Below, in pieces: positions 16,501-24,652 of a DNA stretch of 64,000 nt; the first letter of the stretch is position 1, and every line of letters begins with the position of its first letter. This stretch comes from Corynebacterium oculi (GTDB lineage Bacteria; Actinomycetota; Actinomycetes; Mycobacteriales; Mycobacteriaceae), in assembly GCF_001412105.1 (NCBI RefSeq), contig NZ_LKST01000001.1:762294-826293 (forward strand). Direction: 5' to 3'. Below the pieces are notes generated by a model. That model searched no databases. It was given only the letters and a program-made list of their open reading frames with translations, and had not been told where the DNA came from. Position numbers and translations under genes: made by a program.

Positions 16501-17411
16501 TGCCCGGCCTGGTCTCCTGGTAGGATCGCCACCAGATTCCCCTGTATCTTCTGGGGCTGCTCCTCGGCGCGGGCCTCGGCCTCGCTTTTCCGATCCCGGA
16601 GGCCGCCCTCAATCCCCTGCTCATGGCGCTGATTTACGCCACGTTCCTGGGGCTTCCTCTCACCCGGCTTGGCCGTACCTGGCGGGATACTCGCTTTCTT
16701 GCCGCGCTCGTGGTGCTTAATTTCGTGCTGGTGCCCGCCGTGGTGTACGCCCTCACCCGTCCCATCGCGCAGGATCAGTCCACGCTGGTGGGTGTGTTGC
16801 TAGTGTTGCTGGCCCCCTGCGTAGATTATGTCATCGTGTTTTCCGGGCTGGCCGGGGCCGCTAAGGAAAAGCTCCTCGCGTCCACTCCCCTCCTCATGGT
16901 CCTGCAAATGCTGCTTCTCCCGGTGTACCTGCGGCTTTTCGCCCCGCAGGCCCAGGAGGTTGTTCACCCCGGCCCCTTCGCCCAGGCGTTCCTCTTCCTC
17001 ATCGTGGTTCCGCTGCTGGCGGCCGCTCTCACCCAGCGCCTATCCCTCGCCGCCCCGGCACGCCGCCTCGCGGAGGCCGGCATGGTGCCCCTGATGGTGC
17101 TCACCCTCGCCGTGGTGGTGGCCACCCAGATCCCCGAGGTTCGCCATGATTTCCCGCTGCGGGTGATTCCCCTGTACGCCGCGTTCCTGCTCATCATGGC
17201 CCCGCTCGGTGCCCTCGTGGGGAAGGCATTTCGCCAAGATGTCCCCGCCACCCGCGCGCTGGTATTTTCCGGGGCCACCCGGAACTCCCTGGTGGTTCTC
17301 CCCCTGGCCCTCACCGTGCCGGGTGCGGGGGCGATCGTGGTCGCCCAAACCCTCGTGGAGCTGGTGGGTATGGTGGCCTACGTCCGCCTCATTCCCCAGT
17401 GGCTGCGGTAG
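16500..17411 (+). pseudogene. Bile acid:sodium symporter/arsenite (ACR3-like) family transporter, stop at codon 8
   Basis: The reading frame opens at GTG 16500, overlapping the PhzF stop, and reads MPGLVSW, then TAG at 16521-16523, then DRHQIPLYLLGLLLGAG and on without a break to 17411. The repaired product is 303 residues, normal for the 'arsenic resistance protein' branch of the BASS superfamily, with about ten helices. The usual residue after Trp in the first helix region is Leu, so TTG to TAG is the likely change. Restart at ATG 16623 would lose the first membrane helix. The 3' end overlaps the convergent gene by 23 bp. Confidence 0.82.
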
Positions 17412-18511
17412 TGGTCTCGATGCTCACGGTGCCCTCCAGCAGGCGGTGCACCGGGCATTTATCCGCGATGCGCAGCAGACCGGCACGCTGCTCCTCGCTC
17501 AGCGCGGGGTCGAAGTGAATCACCCGGTGCAGGGTGGTAAAAAGCCCTTCCTCCCAACGCCGTTGCTCCAGTTCTACCTCCACGCGGGTGGTGCCTTGAT
17601 CGAATCCCTTGCGCCGGGCGTACATGCCCATGGTCATGGAGGTACACGCCACCAGGGAGGCCTTGAGCAGGTCAAAGGGGTTGGGGCCGAGGTCCGCCGC
17701 CCCGGCCACGGTGGTGGGCTCGTCGGCGAAGATGGTGTGGCGTCCGGCGCGGATCTCCGTGGTGAAGTCCGATCCCGGCGCGGGTGCGGCCACGGCGGCC
17801 GTGGCGGGATGATCGGTGATGTAGCGCCCGGCCCAGGCGGCGATGACGTCGGCGGCGTAGGCGGCCTGTCCGGCACCCACGAGGAGGTGATCTGCCCCGT
17901 CGAGGCTGATGAAGCTCTTGGGCTGGTGGGCGGCGCGGTAGATGGATTGGGCGTTGCCGATGTTAACTACCTCGTCCTCCGGGGAGTGCATGACGAGCAG
18001 GGGAACGCGCAGATCGCGGAGGCGGTCACGCTGCCGCTGCCCGCAGATGTCCTCGATGAAGGTGCGGCCCAGCTCTAAGGTCTTGCCGCCGATGTTTACC
18101 GTGGCGTGGCCTTGTTCCCTGATCGTCTCCACGTCGGCGGCGAAGAGGTCGGCCGCGTGGCCCGGGTCGAAGGGGGGCGGCGATGCTGACCACGGCGCTC
18201 AGGCCCTCGATGTCGGTGGCGGCCGCCAGCGCCGCGGCGCCCCCGAGGGAATGTCCAATAAGCAGGTCGGGGCCGCCCACGTTGTCGCGCATCCACTCTG
18301 CGGCCTGGCGCAGGTCGTGGACGTTGGAGGTGAAGTCCACCTCGGAGAAGTCCAGGCGCAGCACCGTGTATCCCACCTCGGTGAGGCGGCGGGAGATGCG
18401 CACGGCCGCGGGGGATGACGCGGAGCAGGCAAAGCAGTGGGCGAACAGAGCGTAGCCGCGCACCGCGCCCTCGGGGCGGTCGATCACGGCGTGGGCGGTA
18501 TCAATGCTCAT
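17389..18511 (-). pseudogene. Alpha/beta hydrolase-OsmC fusion, frameshifted
   Basis: The N-terminal part (from ATG 18511) is an alpha/beta hydrolase with the nucleophile elbow LLIGHSLGGAAALAAA and ends its frame at IAAP. The second frame continues FDPGHAADLF, carries the hydrolase Asp/His region (VMHSPEDEVV, LDGADHLL) and then an OsmC domain with LVACTSMTMGMYARRK and the second cysteine in DKCPVHRLLEG. The break lies in a run of six G (18172-18177 on plus). Deleting one gives a 373-residue protein, the known 'bifunctional alpha/beta hydrolase/OsmC' type of thiol-dependent peroxide or osmotic-stress proteins. The start overlaps the upstream transporter stop. Confidence 0.85.
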
Positions 18512-19428
18512 CACGCTCTTCTTTGTAGCAGATGGCTGGCGGCGCGGGTGACGGCCAGCAGCCAGTGCGCCACGAGGAGGAACAGCAGCGCCAGGCTCAC
18601 TGCGTAAAGCCCACCCGTTCCCCCACTGAGCGCGTAGGTTCCGGCACCACAGGTGGCCACCGGAAAGGTAGAGGCCCACCACGTGGGATTGTAGGGAGCC
18701 CAGGCGGGAATGCTGCTCCAGTGCCGCCACGCCGCCCAGCAGGCCAGGGGCACACCCAGGCTCAGCACCACCCAGCCATAGGCGCGCGGCCCGCCCAGGG
18801 TGAGCACGGCCACCACGGATTGCCCCACGATGCCCAGGGGTATCCAGCAGGTCGCCGCCAAGGGAGCGGGTGGCCCCAGCGGCAGCATGTGGCGATACAC
18901 CAGGATAAAGGCGGGAACCGCCCCGGCGACGGCGAGAACGCAAAGCGCCCACCCCACGGCCTTGACTATCGACGCCCCCACGTCCGGCAGCGTCTCCGAG
19001 GCCGCCCACTGCGCCAGCCCCACGGCGGGCACCACCGGAGACATCACCGGAAACAGCGAAAGGAAGTTTGGTTCCGAGCGCAGCACCGGCCAATACGCGA
19101 TATTGGCGCTCACGCAGATCACCGCGCCGATGAGAACCAGGGCCGCGTGGAGCCACCACTGGTGGGTCAACGGGGTCTGGGCGCTGCCCAGGGTGGTAAT
19201 GGACATGCCCAGGAGCGCCCACGCCGGCATGGCCACGCGGCGCAGCGGAGGAACGCGGTGACGCGCCCACCCCGCGAGAATGCTGAGGATCAACACGGCG
19301 GCCAGGATCAACGCGAGGGCGGAGACCACGCCCCAGCCGTGGAGATGGCTGAGGGTGGCCAGCCCCCCGGTGCCGAGCGCGGCGCCGGACCAGGCCGGCC
19401 CCCAAGGGGGAAGCGTTCCTTTTGTCAT
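18511..19428 (-). CDS. TDT family transporter (TehA/SLAC1-like)
   Basis: About 305 residues with ten predicted membrane helices and the SLAC1/TehA fold typical of voltage-dependent anion channel-like proteins. In bacteria these are annotated as tellurite-resistance or C4-dicarboxylate exporters; the substrate cannot be told from sequence. ATG 19428 is chosen because it sits just before the first conserved segment and after GGATGGG; an upstream in-frame start at 19467 adds a Pro/Arg-rich stretch. The stop and the next gene's ATG share one base, so the downstream hydrolase-OsmC gene was probably co-translated. Confidence 0.8.
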   Translation of the reverse strand: MTKGTLPPWGPAWSGAALGTGGLATLSHLHGWGVVSALALILAAVLILSILAGWARHRVPPLRRVAMPAWALLGMSITTLGSAQTPLTHQWWLHAALVLIGAVICVSANIAYWPVLRSEPNFLSLFPVMSPVVPAVGLAQWAASETLPDVGASIVKAVGWALCVLAVAGAVPAFILVYRHMLPLGPPAPLAATCWIPLGIVGQSVVAVLTLGGPRAYGWVVLSLGVPLACWAAWRHWSSIPAWAPYNPTWWASTFPVATCGAGTYALSGGTGGLYAVSLALLFLLVAHWLLAVTRAASHLLQRRA

Positions 19429-19493
19429 AGGCACCCATCCAACGCGATGCCCGGCGGGGGTGCGCAATTATTTTCAATCTCATAATGCAGGAT

Positions 19494-19523
19494 TTGAGCT
19501 CTCAATATATGGGACAGTATCTT
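19494..19523 (+). promoter_or_regulatory. Promoter of the MFS transporter gene (predicted)
   Basis: TTGAGC (19494-19499), 18 bp, TATCTT (19518-19523) in an AT-rich stretch that stands out from the surrounding GC-rich DNA. A TATATC at 19523-19528 is an alternative -10. The leader is about 30 nt and contains AAGAGGG before the ATG. Confidence 0.5.
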
Positions 19524-19561
19524 ATATCTCACCACTCAGCCGATAGATAAGAGGGCCGCCC

Positions 19562-20884
19562 ATGACCACTCCCACGCTCACCCGCCGCGACCGGGCCCGC
19601 ATCATCACCGCGTCCACGGTGGGCACCACCATTGAGTTCTACGATTTCTATATCTATGCCACCGCCGCCGTGGCGGTGTTTCCTCATCTCTTCTTCCCCC
19701 AGTCGGACGATCCCACGATGGGACTTCTCGCCTCCTTCGCCACCTTCGGCCTGGCCTTCTTCGCCCGCCCGCTGGGTTCCATCGTTTTCGGGCACTTCGG
19801 GGACGTCCTCGGCCGCAAGGCCACGCTCGTCTTTGCGTTGCTCACCATGGGCATCGCCACCTTCCTCATCGGCCTGCTGCCCACCTACCAGCAAATCGGC
19901 ATCGCCGCCCCCGCGCTGCTGGCCCTCATGCGCTTTTGCCAGGGCCTCGGCTTAGGCGGCGAGTGGTCCGGCGCGGCCCTGCTTGCCACGGAGACCGCCG
20001 AGGAAGGCAAGCGCGCCTGGGCCGCCATGTGGCCACAACTGGGCGCGCCCTTTGGTTTTCTGCTGGCCAATGGCCTCTTCCTGATCCTGGTCACGGCCTT
20101 CGATTACACCAACGGGGACATGGATAACGCCTTCATGGTGTGGGGGTGGCGCGTTCCCTTCCTCGCCTCCGCGATCATGGTGGCAGTGGGGCTCTACGTG
20201 CGCCTGCGGCTGGAGGAAACCCCGGTGTTCCAGAAGGCCATCGAGCAGAACAAGCGCGTGGCCTCGCCCCTCAAGGAGGTGTTCCGCACCGCCACGGGGC
20301 CGCTGCTCATCGGCACCTTCGTGATGGTGGGCTGCTACACCCTCTTTTACCTGGTCACCACGTGGATTCTTTCCTATGGCATCGGCAAAGAAGGCCTGAA
20401 CTTCGCCTACACGGACTTCCTCAAGCTCCAGCTCGTCTCCATCTTCGCGTTCATCGCCGGGGTGCCGCTGTCCGGTTGGCTGGCGGATAAGGTGGGGCGC
20501 AAGCCCACCCTGCTGTGGGTCACGGTGGCCATGATCGTGTTCAGCGGCACCTTCTGGTTCTTCCTCAACCAGCAGTCCGCCACCACCGGCAGCGTCCTGG
20601 CCTTCCTCACCCTCGGCATGTTCCTCATGGGGCTCATCTTTGGCCCCATGTCTGCGGTGTTGCCGGAGCTCTTCCCCACCAATGTTCGCTATACCGGCTC
20701 CGGCATCTCCTATAACGTGGCCTCCATCCTGGGCGCGGCGATCGCCCCGTTCATCGCCACCGCCCTGGCGGCCAATCACGGCGTGGCCTACGTGGGCCTG
20801 TACCTCGGCGTGGTCTCCGCGATCTCGCTGGCGGCGATCCTGCTGATGCGCGAGACCCGCGAGGAGGACATGACGGCCATCTAG
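19562..20884 (+). CDS. MFS transporter, metabolite:H+ symporter (MHS) family
   Basis: 440 residues, twelve membrane helices. MHS-family hallmarks: STVGTTIEFYDFYIYATAA in helix 1, GHFGDVLGRKATL in loop 2-3, RFCQGLGLGGEWSGA in helix 4, ADKVGRKP in loop 8-9 and ELFPTNVRYTGSGISYN near helix 11. Relatives carry shikimate, proline/betaine, alpha-ketoglutarate or dicarboxylates; the substrate is not assignable. The stop shares the palindromic CTAG with the convergent SRPBCC remnant. Confidence 0.9.
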   Translation: MTTPTLTRRDRARIITASTVGTTIEFYDFYIYATAAVAVFPHLFFPQSDDPTMGLLASFATFGLAFFARPLGSIVFGHFGDVLGRKATLVFALLTMGIATFLIGLLPTYQQIGIAAPALLALMRFCQGLGLGGEWSGAALLATETAEEGKRAWAAMWPQLGAPFGFLLANGLFLILVTAFDYTNGDMDNAFMVWGWRVPFLASAIMVAVGLYVRLRLEETPVFQKAIEQNKRVASPLKEVFRTATGPLLIGTFVMVGCYTLFYLVTTWILSYGIGKEGLNFAYTDFLKLQLVSIFAFIAGVPLSGWLADKVGRKPTLLWVTVAMIVFSGTFWFFLNQQSATTGSVLAFLTLGMFLMGLIFGPMSAVLPELFPTNVRYTGSGISYNVASILGAAIAPFIATALAANHGVAYVGLYLGVVSAISLAAILLMRETREEDMTAI

Positions 20885-21313
20885 CCCTCAAAGCGCCTGG
20901 CGAGGTTCTCCAGGGTATTCTCCATGCCCTGCCGCAGATGCGCCCGCCTATTCCGCGCACCGGAGTAGTTCTTGCGCCGTCACGATCAAACTCAGCTGCG
21001 GCCGGGCCTTCCGCATGGATTCCACCACGCGGGTACCCCCGGGCGCGTCGGAAAAGGTGTATCGCCAATGGGTTTCCGAGGGGGAATCGGTGAGGAAGCC
21101 AAAGCTCTCACCCGGCACGTCCTCTTCCACCACGCCAGTCATGCCCAGCGATACCATGCACCAATCCGGTTTCCTCTTCCCCGGTGTAATCCAGGTGGTC
21201 TTTTTATTCTCCGGGCTGATCTCACCCATGTTTTCCATATTTTTTATGTATTCATAGAGATCCTGGCGTGGGGCCGCAATCACCCGGCTCACCTCTATCT
21301 CCAGGGCAGGTTC
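20881..21313 (-). pseudogene. SRPBCC (START-like) family protein remnant
   Basis: Parts of a polyketide-cyclase-like domain can be read in more than one frame: ALEIEVSRVIAAP, YIKNMENMGEISPEN, then (other frame) GRGNRIGAWYRW, then VVEEDVPGESFGFLTDSPSETHWRYTF and GGTRVVESMRKARPQLSLIV. A further +1 shift near 20962 (an extra G in CCGGAG on plus) cuts off the tail, which continues NRRAHLRQGMENTLENLARRFEG to a TAG at 20883-20881. At least two indels are needed, so this is a decayed gene. Ligand and function of the ancestor are unknown. Confidence 0.75.
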
Positions 21314-21607
21314 GCTCCACCCGACCACGATCCGCTGGGCCAAGGCCTTGGCCGAGGTGGGGTTCTTCCCCCATATAAAGGTGCCCATCCACCATCACGC
21401 GGGAGGAAACATAATCCGCTCCCAAGCGCTTGAGCGCTTCTCCCAGCCCCGGAAGCTTTTAGTTCCTCCACCGATTCGCTCCCACCGGCATACCACGAGC
21501 TTCGCCGCCCGGCGCCGCCTCATGCACCTCCCACCCCGCTCCTGCAAAGATGTGCCGCGGCGTCAGGAAATACTCTTCCCCAGCACCACCATCAAGACCT
21601 TCATCAT
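21314..21607 (-). pseudogene. Remnant of a DJ-1/PfpI-like protein
   Basis: It starts MMKVLMVVLG with its ATG overlapping the upstream methyltransferase stop, then shifts at a G4 run to EEYFLTPRHIFAGAGWEVHEAAPGGE, then through further shifts to LGEALKRLGADYVSSRVMVDGHLYMG, and by a shift in a G5 run to KNPTSAKALAQRIV. These pieces match the first strand and the last quarter of DJ-1/PfpI-like proteins. The middle, including the nucleophile-elbow cysteine, is missing. At least three indels plus a large deletion make it a pseudogene. Family assignment is tentative. Confidence 0.55.
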
Positions 21608-22884
21608 CGTCCTTTTCTTCTTCTGTGCGTCAGGGTGAACTGCACGGCCTCTATCATGCCAAGGTCAAGTAGGGCCCGCCGCAGCGCAAACTGGTACCGC
21701 CACAACCGGCGAAACACCGGGTCAAATCCCGCGGCCGCCGCCTCGCGGGAGTGCCCCTCGAAGCACTCCGATTGCATTTTCAGCGCCAGGCCGTAGTGCT
21801 CGGCAAAGTGCCGCTGCCCCACCACCCGCAGCCCGGTGGCCTGGTCGCTGAGCCGGTGTACCTCTTCCACCGTGGGGTACTCCAGCCCCGGCCAGATATA
21901 GGCGCGCAGGGCATCGAGGCTGCGCTGAGCAGCGGCCGAAAAGTCAGGGGTGGCCACCAGGGTCTGCATCGCGCAGTATCCCCCCGGGCGCAGCGAGCGA
22001 TCCAGGCTGGCCATGAATTCCGTGCGCTGGCCTGGCTCCAAAAGTTCCAGGTATTCCACGCTCACCACCGCCTCGGCGGCGGGCCGCACGCCCCCTTGCG
22101 CGATGGGTTGGGGCATCGTCACCGTGCGCGCCGTGGTGACCCCCGCCAGGGTGAGTCGTTCCTCCATGATCCCGGCGTGCGCGCCGTCGGCGGTCACCGC
22201 GCTGGGGCGTGCGCCCCGCTCCTCGGCGGCCAGGGCGATGGCTCCCCCCGTGGCGGGGTATTCCAGCAGATCGGTGCCGCGCCGAACCTCGGCGGCGTCG
22301 AGAAGCGCCCGGATCACCCCGGCCTGCGCGGTGCCCAGGTCGGCGCGCTCCACGGCCACGGGCGGAGCCACGCGAGTGATGTCCACAAAGTGCGTGGCTG
22401 GCTCGGTGCCGTGCCCGGCCCCGGGGACGAGGCTGGGCACGGACTCGCGCACGGTGGTGGGCACGCCGGATTCAAAGAGTCCTCCCATGAGGCTCATGCC
22501 GTCGGCCGAGGAGAACTCCACGAGGTCTGCGGGCAGGGCCCCGCCGTCGTAGGTGCGGGGGGAAACCTCGCCGCGAGGGGGTTTGTAGCCCACGCGCAGC
22601 AGCGCGGTGAGCACCTCGTGCAGATCGGGGGCGTGCCATTCCCCGGCCATGTAGGATTCCGCCAGCCCCAGCCAGCCGGAGGCGGCGATACGGTAGAAAA
22701 GTTCATCGCGCTCCACCACCAGGTCGGGGCGCTCGGAGTCCAAATCCAGCTCCGCCTCGGCGCAGGCGCGTGCGAACTCCGCCTCGGCGCGGCGGGCGCG
22801 CCTGCGCAGCCGCCAGTCCCGGGGCACGGCGCGCAGCCCGGGCCAGGCGTGGACGTCGATGGCGGTACGCTGCTGGTCTGTCAT
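21604..22884 (-). CDS. Class I SAM-dependent methyltransferase, CFA-synthase-like
   Basis: About 426 residues. The N-terminal segment (RDELFYRIAASGWLGLAESYMAGEW) is that of cyclopropane-fatty-acyl-phospholipid synthases. The SAM-binding region is degenerate: where a glycine-rich motif is expected it reads LLEYPATGGAIALAAEERG. The C-terminal part (DFSAAAQRSLDALRAYIWPGLEYPT, HYGLALKMQSECF) follows the family. It may modify acyl chains in membrane lipids, but altered motif I leaves activity in doubt. ATG 22884 is chosen because GGAGG lies 4 nt upstream; the longer frame to 22929 lacks a site. It heads a unit with the two decayed genes downstream. Confidence 0.8.
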   Translation of the reverse strand: MTDQQRTAIDVHAWPGLRAVPRDWRLRRRARRAEAEFARACAEAELDLDSERPDLVVERDELFYRIAASGWLGLAESYMAGEWHAPDLHEVLTALLRVGYKPPRGEVSPRTYDGGALPADLVEFSSADGMSLMGGLFESGVPTTVRESVPSLVPGAGHGTEPATHFVDITRVAPPVAVERADLGTAQAGVIRALLDAAEVRRGTDLLEYPATGGAIALAAEERGARPSAVTADGAHAGIMEERLTLAGVTTARTVTMPQPIAQGGVRPAAEAVVSVEYLELLEPGQRTEFMASLDRSLRPGGYCAMQTLVATPDFSAAAQRSLDALRAYIWPGLEYPTVEEVHRLSDQATGLRVVGQRHFAEHYGLALKMQSECFEGHSREAAAAGFDPVFRRLWRYQFALRRALLDLGMIEAVQFTLTHRRRKGR

Positions 22885-22966
22885 TGTGCCTCCATGCCCC
22901 TCGGTGCCGCCATCACTACCGAGGCTCAACGATACCTAGACATCACACCGACCACACCACCGCGCA

Positions 22967-23006
22967 CTAAAACAGACATCGCCGCGCGCGGGGTTCTGTG
23001 TTTTAG
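22967..23006. repeat. Inverted repeat CTAAAACA / TGTTTTAG upstream of ndh
   Basis: Perfect 8-bp arms separated by 24 bp of GC-rich sequence, in the 250-bp gap between the divergent methyltransferase and ndh. It could be an operator or a transcript hairpin. The rest of this gap (22885-23134) shows only GGAG before ndh and a possible TAGAGT -10 at 23111. Confidence 0.4.
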
Positions 23007-23134
23007 CCCGAATGGGTGGATTCCTGTGGCCCCTGCCCTGCCAAAGGTGAGCCAGGCGACTATCATCATCAGCACCGAATCAACACCGAGCCTGCACTGC
23101 GCGGACAACGTAGAGTTATAGGAGCACAAAGCCC

Positions 23135-24541
23135 ATGTCATCCCCCAAGAAAGCCTATCGTCCCGCCGGTGGCCGCCATCACGTCGTGGTCATCGGCTCT
23201 GGCTTTGGTGGCCTCTTTGCCACCAAGGATCTCAAGGACGCCGACGTTGACGTCACCCTCATCGACCGCGGCAATCACCACCTCTTCCAGCCGCTGCTCT
23301 ACCAGGTGGCCACGGGCATCCTTTCTTCCGGGGAGATCGCCCCCTCCACCCGCCAGATCCTGGCCGGGCAGGAAAACGCCTCCGTGGTCAAGGGCGAGGT
23401 CACCGACATTGATATTGAGACCAAGACCGTGACCACCCACCTGGGCAATTACGAGCGCAGCTACGAGTATGATTCCCTCATCATCGCCGCCGGTGCCGGG
23501 CAGTCTTACTTTGGCAACGATCACTTTGCCCAGTACGCCCCCGGCATGAAGACGCTTGATGACGCCCTGGAGATCCGCGCCCGGATCATCGGCGCCTTCG
23601 AGCGCGCCGAGTTGACCACCGATCCCGCCGAGCGCGAGCGCCTGCTGACCTTCGTGATCGTCGGCGCCGGCCCCACCGGCGTGGAGTTGGCCGGCCAGCT
23701 CGCGGAGATGGCGCACCGCACCCTCTCCGGGGAGTACCGCAACTTCTCCACCGTTTCCGCCAAGATTTTGCTTCTCGACGGCGCGCCCCAGGTTCTCCCT
23801 CCCTTCGGCAAGCGCCTGGGCCGCAAGGCGCAGCGTCAGCTGGAAAAGCTCGGCGTGGAGGTCAAGCTCGGCGCGATGGTCACCAACGTGGACGAGACCT
23901 CCGTGACCTACAAGGCCGGGGAGGAAGAACACACCATCGAGAGCTACACCAAGATCTGGTCGGCCGGCGTGGCGGCCTCCCCGCTGGGCAAGCTCGTGGC
24001 GGACCAGGCGGGCGTGGAGGTGGATCGCGCCGGGCGCGTGCAGGTCAACCCCGATCTCACCGTGGGCGAGCACAAGGAGGTCTTTGTCATCGGTGACATG
24101 ATGGGGCTGAACCGCCTGCCGGGCGTGGCGCAGACCGCCATCCAGACCGGCCAGTACGTGGCGGAGCAGATCGCCGCGGAGACCGAGGGCGAGCAAAAGC
24201 CGGAGGATCGCGCGCCGTTTGAGTACTTTGACAAAGGCTCGATGGCCACCATCTCCCGCTTCTCCGCCGTGGTGAAGATGGGCAAGGTGGAGGTCACCGG
24301 ATTCATCGGCTGGGTGCTGTGGCTGGCCGTCCACGTGATGTACCTGGTGGGCTTCCGCAATCGCCTGGTGGCGGCCTTCGCCTGGGGTCTCAACGCCCTC
24401 TCCCGTAAGCGCTGGAACCTGGCCACCACGCGCCAGCAGCTCCACGGCCGCAACGGCCTGAACAAGCTCAACGGCCTGGTGGGCTCGGACGCGGACTTCC
24501 CCATCGAGGTGAAGGACACCCGCCGCTTCGGGGAGAAGTAA
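23135..24541 (+). CDS. ndh: Type II NADH dehydrogenase (NDH-2)
   Basis: 468-residue non-proton-pumping NADH:menaquinone oxidoreductase at the inner face of the membrane. FAD-binding GSGFGG at residues 22-27, NADH-binding VGAGPTGVELAGQL at about 181-194, the quinone-site region NRLPGVAQTAIQTGQY, and a C-terminal membrane-associated segment (TGFIGWVLWLAVHVMYLVGFRN). Corynebacteria lack a proton-pumping complex I and rely on this enzyme. GGAG (23121-23124) precedes the ATG by 10 nt. A TPP riboswitch follows 30 bp after the stop. Confidence 0.96.
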   Translation: MSSPKKAYRPAGGRHHVVVIGSGFGGLFATKDLKDADVDVTLIDRGNHHLFQPLLYQVATGILSSGEIAPSTRQILAGQENASVVKGEVTDIDIETKTVTTHLGNYERSYEYDSLIIAAGAGQSYFGNDHFAQYAPGMKTLDDALEIRARIIGAFERAELTTDPAERERLLTFVIVGAGPTGVELAGQLAEMAHRTLSGEYRNFSTVSAKILLLDGAPQVLPPFGKRLGRKAQRQLEKLGVEVKLGAMVTNVDETSVTYKAGEEEHTIESYTKIWSAGVAASPLGKLVADQAGVEVDRAGRVQVNPDLTVGEHKEVFVIGDMMGLNRLPGVAQTAIQTGQYVAEQIAAETEGEQKPEDRAPFEYFDKGSMATISRFSAVVKMGKVEVTGFIGWVLWLAVHVMYLVGFRNRLVAAFAWGLNALSRKRWNLATTRQQLHGRNGLNKLNGLVGSDADFPIEVKDTRRFGEK

Positions 24542-24547
24542 GGCACC

Positions 24548-24642
24548 ATCCCTTCTGCTAGTCTGGCGGCAGGCAACGGGGTGCGCGATAGCGCTGAGAT
24601 CATACCCGTGGAACCTGCTCTAGTTCGGACTAGCGAAGGGAT
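24548..24642 (+). repeat. 15-bp inverted repeat enclosing most of the TPP aptamer
   Basis: ATCCCTTCTGCTAGTC (24548-24563) is the exact reverse complement of GACTAGCGAAGGGAT (24628-24642), apart from one bulged T. The 3' arm is the last part of the aptamer, including half of the P5 hairpin and the presumed Shine-Dalgarno. RNA that starts upstream of 24548 could form a competing stem. Confidence 0.7.
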
Positions 24643-24649
24643 TTGTCCT
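24571..24649 (+). promoter_or_regulatory. TPP riboswitch (THI element) upstream of thiD-tenA
   Basis: Conserved aptamer parts in order: ACGGGGTGC, GCTGAGATCATACCC, GAACCTG, hairpin CTAGTTCGGACTAG, GCGAAGGGAT. P1 can form between AGGCAA (24571-24576) and TTGTCCT (24643-24649). A -10 box TAGTCT (24559-24564) would start transcription exactly at the aptamer. GAAGGGA at the aptamer's 3' end is the only Shine-Dalgarno-like sequence for GTG 24653, so TPP binding probably blocks translation start. Confidence 0.9.
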
Positions 24650-24652
24650 ATC

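Noticed and set aside
22967..23006. Intrinsic terminator upstream of ndh
   Set aside because: The loop is 24 nt and GC-rich and no gene ends here; kept only as an inverted repeat.
21751..23121. 456-residue open frame on plus, opposite the CFA-like methyltransferase
   Set aside because: Shadow frame with low-information composition, and it extends through the ndh upstream region.
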